Shown: positions 1 to 8,981, counted from the stretch's first letter. The stretch: DNA of 41,348 bases from an uncultured Collinsella sp. (GCA_900544865.1 UQXA01000017.1:1-41348); one strand, 5' to 3'. Notes: generated from the letters alone by a model not told the origin. Made by a program: numbers and translations.

Positions 1-82
1 CGAGCCGGAGAGCACTTAATGTGCTCTCCGTGCGAGCAGGACTGTCCGAGCAGGCAACCTAATGCCTTTCGGGCAGCCACGG
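1..82. repeat. Structured repeat element, copy 1 (left part cut by window edge)
   Basis: Shares the core of the two complete copies at 29379-29515 and 34219-34353: a hairpin CGGAGAGCAC / GTGCTCTCCG around TTAAT (6-30), then GAGCAGGACTGT and GAGCAGG, then an outer-stem right arm beginning CAACCT at 55. The matching left arm would lie before base 1. It starts 22 bases past the stop codon of the minus-strand hydrolase gene, as the other copies follow their genes. The inner stem differs in sequence from the other copies but keeps perfect pairing. Confidence 0.7.
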
Positions 83-104
83 ACCAACTTACTTCAAACC
101 ACCG

Positions 105-1310
105 TTACGACAGCGCAATACCGCCGAGCCAGCCCCAGCGCACGCCAGAGCCAGTGCCATAGAAGCTAATAAACGAATCGAACGACTTCGATGTAATGGC
201 GCCCTCGTTGCTCATAACGATGCCGCCGCCAACGTAGATACCCACATGACCGTAGATAAGGCCCGGAGCACCCGTGCCGCTGTGCGAGGAATCGGCCACG
301 ATCATGCCCACCTGCAGCGCCGAGCGGTCGGAGCTATAGCACCAGGCGTTAAACATGTCGCACGCATTGCCGCCAAAGTAGCCAACGCCGGCGTTACGGA
401 AGACATTGGTGACCCACGCCGCGCACCAGTTCTGACCCGGCGAAGGCGTGGAGTAGCACGCGTTGACGACAGCCTGCTGCTTGCCCGAGCCGGCATTCTG
501 CTGCGGAGTTCCGGGCGCGTACGATCCACCACCCGAGCTCGAACCACCCGAGTAGGAATTGTTCTTGTTCGCGGCAGCCGCGGCAGCGGCAGCCTTCCTA
601 GCGGCCTCCTCAGCCTGGGCAGCAGCGAGGATCTCGGAATCGCGCTGAGCCATGAGCTCCTTGACGTCGTCGGAAAGACCGTTCAGCACGGTCTGGACTT
701 CTTGCTGCTTGGCCTGCATGTCCTGCATCTGGGCAGTCTGCTGGTCCTTGAGCTTCTCTAAGTCGGCCTTCTGCGACTCGAGCTCGGTCTTTTGCGCATC
801 GAGCTCTTCCTGGATGGTCTGAATGTCCTCGATGGCGTCGCGGTCGCTCTTGTTGATCTTCTCAACGTAATGCGCGTTGGCGACGAGTTCCTCAAACGAG
901 CCAGAGGCCAGCAGCAGCGACAGGATGTTCGTGCCGCCGGACTTGTAGCTGGCGGCCACGCGATCGGAAAGGTCGTTGCGCTTCTTCTTGAGCTCGGCCT
1001 TCTTTTCATCGATCTGGGCCTGCGTGTCGTCAATCTTGCCCTGGACATTCTCGATGTCGTTGAGGGTCTGGGCATTCTTGTTGGCCAGCGCCGCATACTC
1101 ATTTGCGATGCTGTCGAGCTGGGCCTGAACCTCGTCGAGCTGGGCCTGGGCGGCATTCAGTTTATCGGTGGTTTCTTTGGAAGCCTCCGCCGCATGGGCG
1201 CGAGCGGGCAGGCCAAAAAGAACTGCCGCAGAAGCGGCGCCGAAAAGAGCCTTAAGGGCAGTGCGGCGCGAAAGCTCCTGCGTAAAGATGGAATCGTTGT
1301 TTGGTGACAT
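105..1310 (-). CDS. Secreted coiled-coil NlpC/P60- or CHAP-type peptidoglycan hydrolase
   Basis: A 401-residue exported protein. The N-terminus has twin arginines (R15-R16) before a hydrophobic stretch ending AHA near residue 40, a Tat- or Sec-type signal. Residues about 45-235 are heptad-rich coiled coil, as in PcsB/CwlO/EnvC hydrolases that work with FtsEX. An Ala-rich then Ser/Gly-rich linker leads to a C-terminal domain (about 275-401) with the candidate catalytic Cys in NWCAAW (C296) and His in YGHVGIYVG (H355), the NlpC/P60 or CHAP pattern. It probably cleaves peptidoglycan peptides or cross-bridges during division. The start follows CGGAG five bases upstream. It is divergent from galE. 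Whether the domain is strictly NlpC or CHAP is not settled by eye. Confidence 0.85.
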   Translation of the reverse strand: MSPNNDSIFTQELSRRTALKALFGAASAAVLFGLPARAHAAEASKETTDKLNAAQAQLDEVQAQLDSIANEYAALANKNAQTLNDIENVQGKIDDTQAQIDEKKAELKKKRNDLSDRVAASYKSGGTNILSLLLASGSFEELVANAHYVEKINKSDRDAIEDIQTIQEELDAQKTELESQKADLEKLKDQQTAQMQDMQAKQQEVQTVLNGLSDDVKELMAQRDSEILAAAQAEEAARKAAAAAAAANKNNSYSGGSSSGGGSYAPGTPQQNAGSGKQQAVVNACYSTPSPGQNWCAAWVTNVFRNAGVGYFGGNACDMFNAWCYSSDRSALQVGMIVADSSHSGTGAPGLIYGHVGIYVGGGIVMSNEGAITSKSFDSFISFYGTGSGVRWGWLGGIALS

Positions 1311-1512
1311 ATGTACTCCGTTACATGCTTATTTATATGTCGCTCAACTCAAACATATTAACGCACATCGCGCTTGTCCCAACTATTTCCACGAACGGCT
1401 GGAAAAGCATGGTCAGCGGCTCGCAAATACGCCCCGCGCCAAAGGTAAGGATTATGCAAATAACACCCTATGAGTACGTTAACATCAATCCTCTGGTTTT
1501 CCTTCCCCGCGT

Positions 1513-1541
1513 GTTTTGGGCGCCCCCAGCTGCGCTATACT
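1513..1541 (+). promoter_or_regulatory. Possible galE promoter
   Basis: A good -10 hexamer TATACT lies at 1536-1541, 37 bases before the galE start. The region 17-18 bases upstream (GTTTTG) is only a poor -35. The rest of the 1311-1578 divergent gap shows no further gene. Confidence 0.35.
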
Positions 1542-1578
1542 CCCCTCAAGAAGTGTTCCTGATTCGATAGGAGACTAC

Positions 1579-2640
1579 ATGTCCAAAGCACTCGACCCCA
1601 AAGACACCTGCGTCCTCGTTACCGGCGGCGCCGGCTTTATCGGCTCGCACACCGTCGTTCAGCTGCTCGAGGGTGGCTACCAGGTTGTCGTCGTCGATGA
1701 CCTCTCCAACTCCAGCGCCGTTGCCATCGACCGCGTCAAGACCATCGTGGGCGACGAGGCCGCCAAGAACCTCACCTTCTACGAGGCCAACGTGCTCGAC
1801 CGCGATGCGATGAACAAGATCTTCGATACCCATCAGATCGACCGCGTCATCCACTTTGCCGGCTTTAAGGCCGTCGGCGAGTCGGTGAGCAAGCCCGTCG
1901 AGTACTACCACAACAACATCGAGAACACCCTGGTGCTCATCGACGTCATGCGCAACCATGGCTGCAAGTCCATCATCTTCTCGAGCTCCTCGACCGTCTA
2001 CGGCGACCCGGACAACCCGCCCGTCACCGAGGAGGATCCTAAGAAGCCCGCGACCAACCCCTATGGTTGGACCAAGTGGATGATCGAGCAGATCCTTATG
2101 GACGTCCACACCGCCGACCCCGAGTGGGACGTCGTGCTACTCCGTTATTTCAATCCCATCGGCGCCCATCCGTCGGGCCTGATCGGCGAGGATCCCAAGG
2201 GTATCCCCAACAACCTGGTGCCTTACGTCGCCCAGGTCGCCGTCGGTAAGCTCGAGGCCGTTCAGGTCTTTGGCAACGATTACCCCACCCCCGACGGCAC
2301 CGGTGTTCGCGACTACATCCACGTCTGCGACCTGGCATCTGGTCACGTGGCCGCCCTCAACTGGATGAACGGCAAGACCGGCGTCGAGATCTTTAACCTG
2401 GGCACCGGCACCGGCACCTCGGTACTCGAGGTCGTCGCCGCCTTCTCCAAGGCCTGCGGCAAGGAGCTGCCCTACGTGATTCGCGAGCGCCGTGCCGGCG
2501 ATATCGCCGCCAACTGGTGCGATGCCTCCAAGGCCGAACGCATGATGGGCTGGAAGGCCCAGTACGACATCGCGGACATGTGCCGCGACAGCTGGAATTG
2601 GCAGAGCCATAACCCCAACGGCTTCGCCGACGCCGAGTAG
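1579..2640 (+). CDS. galE: UDP-glucose 4-epimerase
   Basis: A 353-residue cytoplasmic short-chain dehydrogenase family enzyme that interconverts UDP-glucose and UDP-galactose (Leloir pathway and cell-envelope sugar supply). The Rossmann NAD-binding motif GGAGFIGSH is near the N-terminus. The SSSSTVYG segment supplies the catalytic Ser/Thr, and Y162-x3-K166 (YGWTK) is the catalytic pair. Length is normal for GalE. The start at 1579 is preferred over an in-frame ATG at 1516 because TAGGAG lies eight bases before it and the family begins here. It is a single-gene unit ending at a strong terminator. Confidence 0.95.
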   Translation: MSKALDPKDTCVLVTGGAGFIGSHTVVQLLEGGYQVVVVDDLSNSSAVAIDRVKTIVGDEAAKNLTFYEANVLDRDAMNKIFDTHQIDRVIHFAGFKAVGESVSKPVEYYHNNIENTLVLIDVMRNHGCKSIIFSSSSTVYGDPDNPPVTEEDPKKPATNPYGWTKWMIEQILMDVHTADPEWDVVLLRYFNPIGAHPSGLIGEDPKGIPNNLVPYVAQVAVGKLEAVQVFGNDYPTPDGTGVRDYIHVCDLASGHVAALNWMNGKTGVEIFNLGTGTGTSVLEVVAAFSKACGKELPYVIRERRAGDIAANWCDASKAERMMGWKAQYDIADMCRDSWNWQSHNPNGFADAE

Positions 2641-2683
2641 CACTCAACCGCGGTAGATTTCTAGGCATATTCCAAAATCTACG

Positions 2684-2717
2684 GGCCCCGGCCTCCAATG
2701 TGAGGTCGGGGCCTTTT
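2684..2717 (+). terminator. Rho-independent terminator of galE
   Basis: GC-rich stem GGCCCCG-GCCTC / GAGG-TCGGGGCC followed by TTTT, 44 bases after the galE stop. Its downstream arm overlaps the decayed end of the IS3 remnant. Confidence 0.85.
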
Positions 2718-2934
2718 AGGAGCTCGTTCTCGGGCTCGAGCTCGCGCATGCACTTGCGGCCGCCGCGACCGGGTGGTTGGCCAGTTCCTTCTTTCTGACC
2801 GTCACCCATCTTCCCAGGATCTTCTCATTGATGCCGAGGTCGGCGGCCACTTGGGCGATGGGCTTCCCCGACGCGACGGCGAAGTCTGCGGCCTCGGTGC
2901 GGTGCCCCGCTGTGCAGGAGAGCCTATCTGCCAT
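2712..2934 (-). pseudogene. IS3-family transposase OrfA remnant
   Basis: Reading leftward from ATG 2934 (AAAGGAG nine bases upstream) the product begins MADRLSCTAGHRTEAADFA, continues through a helix-turn-helix (PIAQVAADLGINEKILGRWV) and KKELANHP, which is the OrfA pattern of IS3-family elements. After about residue 60 the expected continuation (MRELEPENELLK) lies in another frame, so there is a frameshift near 2755. Soon after that the homology ends in the galE terminator region. No OrfB is present, so this is a dead fragment. It marks the left edge of the accessory island. Confidence 0.75.
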
Positions 2935-3228
2935 GACTGAACACTCCTTTCTTTTTGGCGCTGAAACGATTATCGCCGCTCAACGCCATTCCTCTAAGTC
3001 AAGTGTCCTGGGATACAATACAGTTCAAATGGACGAGGAGGATCCGGCGCTCCTCTTGATGAGCCCGGAGAGGCCCCTGGTCGTCACCCTTCCCCGCGCG
3101 AACGCAAAGCGGACGGCGGCGAGCCATGTCCTCCCCGCGCGTTCCATTTAGGGAGTCCTCGAGAAGTCGATCTCCCTGTGCGATAATCGAGCTATTGAGT
3201 CTCGCGAGTTTAGAGCTGGTGATATGCA
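2935..3228. other. Intergenic segment left of the ATPase gene
   Basis: No convincing gene. A 40-codon open frame (3029-3151) has no family signature. A GATAAT hexamer at 3182-3187 could be the -10 of the following two-gene operon, but no good -35 accompanies it. Confidence 0.4.
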
Positions 3229-4527
3229 TTGAAAATCAAGGTGGAAAACATCGGCAGGGTCGCTGAGGCCGATATCGAGATTAATGGCATTGCCGTGATC
3301 GCCGGGGAGAACGGGACGGGGAAAAGCACGGTTGGAAAAGCGCTTTATGCGGCCTTCAACAGCATGTCCGATTCGGAGAACAAAATCGACCGCATGAGGC
3401 GCAATAGTGTTGAACGCGCCATCAGGAAGGCATATGTGGGAGGCCCTCTCGACTCCACGTCTCGCCACAGGCGAACTGCTGGAAGAATGAATGGTTTCAT
3501 CGACAGGGTTTTTTCGGGCGAGTGCACGAGGGACGAGCTTATTGATGAGATAAAGGAGTATTACGGGGAGGAGATCTCCCGTGAGATCGAATCCGATTTC
3601 ACGAATGGCGTAGCAGGAGTTGCCGATCAGATTATCGAGATCATGGATATCTCCGATGATGAGGTATTTCGTGCGATTGCGACAAACAGGTTCCAAAGCG
3701 AGTTCAACGGCCAGATCAATTCGGTTTTCGGCGAAGAGCCCGGGAAGGTCGAACTCCAGATAAAGGACGCATCTACGGTTTTCTCGGTTGCAGGTGACGA
3801 GGTGGCGGAGGTGCACGATAGGAGGGTTTTCCGATTCAGGGCGCATTATCTGGACGACCCGTTCCTGATCGATTCTCTCGGAGGGCCCTACGGCCCCGCT
3901 TTTCGGTTCAGGCCCCTCCTTGGACACCAGGAGGAGCTGCGGCAAGATTTGATTCAGGCGACCATCCGTAACGATGACAGCGAGTCCTCGCTGTTCGACG
4001 AGATCGCGAAGGAGCGGCACCTGAAGGTTCTCATGGACAAGGTCTCCTTCTTATGTCCGGGGTATTTCGAGAGGAGCGAAAGTCGCGGTCACCTTACGTA
4101 TCTCGAAGAGGGCTTCGCTCGGGGGTTGGAGCCTGGGAACCTTTCTGCTGGCTTGAAGACGTTCGCCATCATGAAGGTGCTCTTGAAGTCCGGCGCGCTA
4201 GATGCCGGAGGGACTATTATCCTCGATGAACCTGAGATTCATCTTCATCCTGCATGGCAGCTGGCCTTCGCCGAGATAATCGTGCTGCTCCAGAAAGAGC
4301 TCGGGATGCACGTCTTAATGAGCACCCATAGTCCATATTTCTTGAATGCGATCGAAGTGTATTCTAAGAAGCACGCTGTTGATGGATTGTGCTCATATTA
4401 TCTTGCGGAGACCTGCGCTGATGGACGCTCTCGCTTTGCCGAAATAACCGGCTCGACTGAGGTCGCCTACGAGAAGCTGGCGGCTCCTTTTGATACGCTT
4501 GAGAGGGAGGAGTACGGCCTTGAGTAG
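3229..4527 (+). CDS. OLD/RecF-like AAA family ATPase of a putative defence pair
   Basis: A 432-residue protein with an SMC/RecF-type split ATPase. The Walker A is GENGTGKST (26-34, K32). The Walker B is ILDEPEIHLHP (D333, E334), and STHSPYFL (H367) is the H-loop. Between them is a mostly helical insert. This arrangement is that of AAA_15/AAA_21 ATPases found as the motor or sensor in OLD-like, Septu, PARIS and retron-associated systems. No TOPRIM or nuclease domain follows in the same chain. The start is a TTG at 3229 giving MKIKVENIGR; an ATG five bases upstream is out of frame and stops at once. The 3' end overlaps the next gene by eight bases, so the two proteins are probably made together. 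Family assignment is firm; the defence role is inferred. Confidence 0.8.
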   Translation: MKIKVENIGRVAEADIEINGIAVIAGENGTGKSTVGKALYAAFNSMSDSENKIDRMRRNSVERAIRKAYVGGPLDSTSRHRRTAGRMNGFIDRVFSGECTRDELIDEIKEYYGEEISREIESDFTNGVAGVADQIIEIMDISDDEVFRAIATNRFQSEFNGQINSVFGEEPGKVELQIKDASTVFSVAGDEVAEVHDRRVFRFRAHYLDDPFLIDSLGGPYGPAFRFRPLLGHQEELRQDLIQATIRNDDSESSLFDEIAKERHLKVLMDKVSFLCPGYFERSESRGHLTYLEEGFARGLEPGNLSAGLKTFAIMKVLLKSGALDAGGTIILDEPEIHLHPAWQLAFAEIIVLLQKELGMHVLMSTHSPYFLNAIEVYSKKHAVDGLCSYYLAETCADGRSRFAEITGSTEVAYEKLAAPFDTLEREEYGLE

Positions 4528-5188
4528 CGACCTGTGCGCCTCCTGCCCTCATCCGAACTCTCCCGTGGTGCCAGATGGCAGCGATGGTTGCTCCCGTTGC
4601 AGGACCTGTATCCTAAGGGACTGCACGTCGACCATCTCCAAAACATCCAGAGACGGGAGCGTCTCTCTTGTGGATGACGATTTGCCTGTTGTCAATTTTG
4701 ACTCTGTTAAAGAATGCTACTGCAAGAAGGTCAATAGGTGGATGCAACTCCCGCGCTCCGCCGATGCGCTGTATTGCGATCGGGAAACGTTATATCTAGT
4801 CGAATTTAAAAACGGCAGTCTGAAGGAAACGCTGGGGAAGAGGCTCAATCCCAAGGATGACGAAGAGCTTGGTATCAATCTTGGCCAAAGGGACGCCCTC
4901 ATCGAGAAGTGCAAGGACAGCGTTTTGATCTGCTCGGACCTGTGGGGAAAGAGGACGAGATGGTTTCGCGAGCACTGCGTCTTTGTTTTGGTATACAACG
5001 AGGACAAGAACAAGACCGCGTTGAAGCGGGTTGCCAGCTCGATTAGGAAAAAAGCGCGTTTTGGGCTTCCTGACAAATTGAAAGGTTTTTGCGTGAAGGA
5101 TGTCTTGACGCTAACCGAAAAGGAGTTTTCGACATCGCTCCTTTCAACTTGGCGAGACGCAGAAGAAATCGCGGAGGTCGACGCGTAG
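4520..5188 (+). CDS. Cys-rich protein with PD-(D/E)XK-like nuclease motif, partner of the ATPase
   Basis: A 222-residue protein. The N-terminus has a Cys cluster (C6, C9, C24, C27, C30, C35) likely to bind zinc. Then comes ADALYCD (D82) followed by LYLVEFKNG (E95, K97). The D-x12-E-F-K arrangement after a beta strand is the signature of PD-(D/E)XK nucleases. The C-terminal half is basic and has no recognised domain. TTG at 4520 is chosen as start because GGGAGGAG lies eight bases before it and it overlaps the ATPase stop; an ATG at 4490 would lie inside the ATPase gene with no better ribosome site. The coupled pair between IS remnants suggests a restriction-like or abortive-infection module. 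The nuclease call rests on the motif only. Confidence 0.6.
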   Translation: MSSDLCASCPHPNSPVVPDGSDGCSRCRTCILRDCTSTISKTSRDGSVSLVDDDLPVVNFDSVKECYCKKVNRWMQLPRSADALYCDRETLYLVEFKNGSLKETLGKRLNPKDDEELGINLGQRDALIEKCKDSVLICSDLWGKRTRWFREHCVFVLVYNEDKNKTALKRVASSIRKKARFGLPDKLKGFCVKDVLTLTEKEFSTSLLSTWRDAEEIAEVDA

Positions 5189-5210
5189 GAGACCGAAAAG
5201 CATCCGGTGG

Positions 5211-5885
5211 CTATTTGCTCCCGATATCGATCGTTCGTCTGCAGTCGGTTTTCTTTCCGCTGCGCCCGCCAGTTTGCGATGAGTCGCGCACCGTGTGAAG
5301 CTCAACACGGATGAAATACAAATATAATCCCCCCTTGCACTGTGTTGATAAATATTGCTCGTCGAACTCATCTGAACTGGGCTTTCTTGCATAGAACTGC
5401 CTGAACCTGAGCGTTTTCGGGTATCGCAGTGCCCGATCGAGCACCATCGCGACCTTCTCAAGCTTGTCCTCGGGCGGACTCATAGCCACAGCCCCGCATG
5501 TCGTCCCGGTTGGAGCCGGGATGAGACCTCAGGAAGCACTGCATGAAGTAGCGCATCCGGTTCACGGGCCCCAGCGGGTTCTGGCCGTCGGGAACGCCCT
5601 TGAGCAGCTTCGCGTTGTAGCGCTGGCTCTTCAGTGACAGATTGTTGACGGGAGCCGTGTGGCGCCCGGCTCCATGTCGTGGATGAGCGTGGAGCCGGGC
5701 GCCACACGGCTCCCGAACGTCGCCAAGGTCTTCGCCCTGCTTGTCTTGCCAAGGCCCTCCCGGATGAAGATTGAATTGCCTGGCTCATCGCAGCCGAGCG
5801 CGACACGGGCTCTACCCGAGACCATCATCTCTACACATAGCCCATCATTCGACAAGAGCGCGCAGTTTGTCCTGCATAGGCGCAT
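5211..5885 (-). pseudogene. IS1595-family (ISXO2-like) transposase, C-terminal half, frameshifted
   Basis: Three reading frames in succession give one IS1595-type product. The first is LGCDEPGNSIFIREGLGK through APGSTLIHD (5885 to about 5640). The second is SLKSQRYNAKLLKGVPDG and NPLGPVNRMRYFMQ to about 5490. The third is SPPEDKLEKVAMVLDRAL and TLRFRQFYARK to about 5380. At least two frameshifts are needed, and the N-terminal half is absent. A perfect 26-bp inverted repeat interrupts the first junction (see 5649-5715). The sequence past about 5370 to the open-frame end at 5211 has no recognised homology. It marks the right edge of the island. Confidence 0.75.
5649..5715. repeat. Perfect 26-bp inverted repeat inside the IS1595 remnant
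   Basis: Arms 5649-5674 and 5690-5715 are exact reverse complements, separated by 15 bases. The 5690-5715 arm encodes the expected transposase residues SRVAPGST on the minus strand. The other arm replaces the expected MENAH-x-ALVN coding sequence with a near look-alike, so it was probably converted to match. Confidence 0.9.
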
Positions 5886-5912
5886 GGTGTCCCCCTCCGC
5901 CGCAAGAGGTGA

Positions 5913-5959
5913 GCAAAAGAGAGGCTCCCCTCGCCACTACCGGACAAAGGGACCTCTCT
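5913..5959 (-). terminator. Probable terminator of the RiPP operon
   Basis: On the minus strand AGAGAGG-TCCC pairs with GGGAG-CCTCTCT and is followed by TTTT. It lies about 125 bases beyond the stop of the ABC exporter at 6086. The rest of 5886-6085 has no gene. Confidence 0.5.
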
Positions 5960-6085
5960 GGGGAAACACGCTATAAAACCTTCTTGCCGGGCGGTCGAGT
6001 ACAGCACCGACGGCGTACCCGTGGAGACCTACCCAGAGCCCACGCCATTTCAAGTTTCTTGGTCTTCAACGCCACAATCCGATAA

Positions 6086-7720
6086 TCATCCAGCCGTCGA
6101 AATGACCTCGTCACAGGCGGCAAGCATCTCCTCGTCATGAGTGACAACGATTACAATATGGTCTCTCTTAATTTCATGAAGCAATTTGATCAGCGCGCCT
6201 CGACTCTTCGCATCAAGTGCTGAGGTCGGTTCATCAAAAAGCATAACGTCCGGCGATTTCAACAGCTGTCTCACAATTGCAATCTTTTGCTTCTCGCCGC
6301 CGGACACCCCTCCTTTCCCGCCGTCAAGCATCGCCGTTGCCCCGTTCTCCACAGAAGCAACCATTTCGTCTAGCCCCAATATGACAAGCATCCGATTCAG
6401 CTTATCCATCTCGTAATCATCAGAAAGCAGCGTAAGATTATCGAGAATCGTCCCCTCAACGATAGGGGGTTCTTGCTCCGTAATGCTGACTCGACACCGC
6501 CGCAATGCATATCGATCGATGCAACGCTGTGACACCCCGTTGTAGCGAACGGCCCCTTCTGTGTCATCTGGATATAGCCCCAATATCACTGACAGCAGCG
6601 AGCTCTTCCCCGAACCATTCGGCCCCGAGATTCCATATAGCCGACCCCTGGAAAACGCGAGCCCCTCAATGCTTAACGCGACCCTTTCCGCCCCTGGATA
6701 ACGTAGCTTGATGTTCTCTAGACGGATTTCCTCAATCGGACCAAGCGCCAATTTGCCATTCGCTTCCACCGGGACATCCCAAATTCTTTTCAGCCGCTCA
6801 TAGCATACGCGATTAGTCTGGTAATCCCTTCCCCAGCCCAACAAATACTGTACCGCTGAGCTTAAGTTCGAATAATATCCAACAGCAGTCACGAGAAAAC
6901 CAGGCAACAGTCTCCCGCCCATCACTTCAACCGCGCCCACAGCAAGAAGACATCCTTGAGCGGCGGAAGCGACCAACGCGTTGCCAAAGGTAAATCTAGA
7001 CCCTACTTCCTGATTTGCTCTCATCGTTGGATAGAGCCCATTAAAAGCTTCGACCAGTACAGCGCGGGACCTATCGAACAAAGCATGTTTGCGGATGAAA
7101 TCAACTTTCTCCAACTGATCTTGTAGACAGGAAAAAAACCTCGCGCTCTGCTCTTGTACGTCAAAACTTCTCTCAAACAGCCTTGCGCGTGAAACCGCAT
7201 AAAAAGCGGCACTCGCTGCCGCAAGAACAAGGCAGACCACACTCAACTTGATATTCAGGCTACCGAGAACAAACAGGGCGGACAAAAGGGTGATAACGTT
7301 GCTTGAAACCCCCACAACCGAGTTGATTACGAAGATGACAAGGTCATTAGCGTCGTGATTGATTTGCTGGTTATAATACGACGCGTTGAAGCCCTCGAAG
7401 AATGCCTGGGGAAGGTGCTTCACGTGCTCAAGCGTATCCGCATTTAAGCCGAACCCCGCATGCGACTGAAGGTTGATGTACAGCATCTCTGAGCAATACG
7501 CTAGTCCCGCTCGAACCGCTTGGACCGCAACCAAAATAAGGCAACAAACGAGAACGGCGGCAAGATCGGCGCTGGCCGGCATCGCCAATCGGTTTACCAC
7601 TATGCCGGTAAGAAAGGGACCCGCAAGCGCAAGCAGCCCGACCAAAACTGTTACGACAAGATAGGCGTAGAATCGACCGCCCAGTATATATTTTCTACAG
7701 AGATTAAGCATCAGCCTCAT
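6086..7720 (-). CDS. ABC exporter, fused permease and ATPase, last gene of the RiPP cluster
   Basis: About 544 residues: an N-terminal six-helix exporter membrane domain (first helix about 16-45) and a C-terminal ATPase with Walker A GPNGSGKSS (K372), signature VSGGEKQ and Walker B MLFDEPTSALD. It most likely exports the modified peptide encoded at 11759-12044. There is no N-terminal C39 peptidase domain, so leader removal must happen elsewhere. ATG 7720 is used; GTG 7732 and ATG 7711 are alternatives. Whichever is right, the gene overlaps the end of the radical SAM gene by 8-29 bases, which implies coupled translation. Confidence 0.85.
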   Translation of the reverse strand: MRLMLNLCRKYILGGRFYAYLVVTVLVGLLALAGPFLTGIVVNRLAMPASADLAAVLVCCLILVAVQAVRAGLAYCSEMLYINLQSHAGFGLNADTLEHVKHLPQAFFEGFNASYYNQQINHDANDLVIFVINSVVGVSSNVITLLSALFVLGSLNIKLSVVCLVLAAASAAFYAVSRARLFERSFDVQEQSARFFSCLQDQLEKVDFIRKHALFDRSRAVLVEAFNGLYPTMRANQEVGSRFTFGNALVASAAQGCLLAVGAVEVMGGRLLPGFLVTAVGYYSNLSSAVQYLLGWGRDYQTNRVCYERLKRIWDVPVEANGKLALGPIEEIRLENIKLRYPGAERVALSIEGLAFSRGRLYGISGPNGSGKSSLLSVILGLYPDDTEGAVRYNGVSQRCIDRYALRRCRVSITEQEPPIVEGTILDNLTLLSDDYEMDKLNRMLVILGLDEMVASVENGATAMLDGGKGGVSGGEKQKIAIVRQLLKSPDVMLFDEPTSALDAKSRGALIKLLHEIKRDHIVIVVTHDEEMLAACDEVISTAG

Positions 7721-8981
7721 TTTGCCCCGCACCCCGTTTTGCCGTATTCATCATCTGGGAGAGCAGCATTTTTTGCTCGGCATCATACCGGAAGGAAACG
7801 CAACGTTTCCCCTCACCGTTTAAGGCGTGGTTGGGGCACCCTCCCATGCACATGGGAAAAGCAAAGCACTCTTGGCATTCCGGGTCATCCGGCTCATATG
7901 CCATCCAGTTAATCATGTTCTTGCTCAACATTGGCGGCTCGAAAATAGTTCCGACCCTCCGCTCCTTCATTCCAATGTCATCCCAGCACTTATACAAATC
8001 TCCGACGGGATCAACCACGTACGAGTTGATTCCAACGGCGCAACATATCCTGAAATTCGTCCCACCAAAAGGTTGAACTTTGAAGCCCCGCGCAATTGCC
8101 CTTTTATAAAACTCAGTCTCCTCATACGAGAACTCTTTTACAGTAAAGCAGTGGCTGTCGTTCGCACATACCTGATTGATATCGTCAACAGGGGCTAAAT
8201 AGAAGTGAACCTTATTCATCAGGCCATTTAGCTCGAGATAATCCAATAGCTCTTGAGCGGCCTCGATGTTGGTCTTGTCGACGTTGCTCCTTATCGAAAT
8301 ATCGATGATGTCGGCACACTCTTTGACGTTCTTGAGAATACGTTCGTATGTAGGGCTTCCGTCGTGAAGAATCCTTCTCGAATCGTGATCCGACTTCGAT
8401 CCATCTATAGTCACTTGCGCGCTCGTCACACCACATGCCGCGAGCCTCCTTGCAACATCAGGCGTCAGCAGATAGCCATTTGTCACTATCGATGCGGAAT
8501 ATTCACACGTTGGCCCCACGACATCTTTCAGATCCGACGTAATCCGTTCGATCATCTTCATTCCGAGCAGAGGCTCGCCGCCGTACCATCCAACTGAGAG
8601 ACTTGCGATACCAGGATAGTAATCTTTCACGAACTTGGAGAGCTGTGTCAAAACCTCCTCGCCCATCGTCGTGTACGCCTGTCCCTTTTCATAGCAGTAG
8701 GGACAGCAAAAGTTGCAAGCCATCGTTGGCGCAATGGTAAGGGACAGAGCAGTATTCGCAAAGCGCGCGGCGCGACTTTGCAACCTGATCTCCCCAAGCT
8801 CGTCCCTCTCCTCATTGACTAGGATGCCTCCCCTTATCAGCTCCGCGACAAGATCATCGGCATCCCGAACGTCCCCTTCTTGAATCCTTTTGAATTTCTG
8901 CGCGTATTCCGGATTTAACGACAGGATGCCGCCGGTTCGCGCATTCATGATAAGAAGACTTCCGTTATGTTCATGCACCAC
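7704..8981 (-). CDS. Radical SAM/SPASM peptide maturase
   Basis: About 425 residues. The radical SAM cluster motif CNFCCPYC supplies C89, C93 and C96, and is followed by a TIM-barrel with WYGGEPLLG. The C-terminal SPASM region has CC-AVGINSYVVD-PVGDLYKC and later CQECFAFPMCMGGCPN plus a final Cys, ligands for auxiliary 4Fe-4S clusters. Enzymes of this build install thioether or C-C cross-links in RiPP precursors (sactipeptides, ranthipeptides). The substrates are presumably the two Cys-rich peptides upstream in the operon. The start is uncertain: GTG 8981 has no ribosome site, and the frame stays open back to the permease stop with family-like residues (AKLSQFNVV) but no start codon. ATG 9034, preceded by GAGGG, is in another frame. 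Confidence 0.9.
   Translation of the reverse strand: MVHEHNGSLLIMNARTGGILSLNPEYAQKFKRIQEGDVRDADDLVAELIRGGILVNEERDELGEIRLQSRAARFANTALSLTIAPTMACNFCCPYCYEKGQAYTTMGEEVLTQLSKFVKDYYPGIASLSVGWYGGEPLLGMKMIERITSDLKDVVGPTCEYSASIVTNGYLLTPDVARRLAACGVTSAQVTIDGSKSDHDSRRILHDGSPTYERILKNVKECADIIDISIRSNVDKTNIEAAQELLDYLELNGLMNKVHFYLAPVDDINQVCANDSHCFTVKEFSYEETEFYKRAIARGFKVQPFGGTNFRICCAVGINSYVVDPVGDLYKCWDDIGMKERRVGTIFEPPMLSKNMINWMAYEPDDPECQECFAFPMCMGGCPNHALNGEGKRCVSFRYDAEQKMLLSQMMNTAKRGAGQNEADA

Noticed and set aside
1311..1500. c-di-AMP (ydaO) riboswitch before the cell-wall hydrolase
   Set aside because: Such switches often precede NlpC-type genes in Actinobacteria, but the conserved core could not be found in the leader.
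2999..3229. 76-codon minus-strand frame divergent from the ATPase
   Set aside because: No ribosome site or family signature; overlaps the likely promoter region of the defence pair.
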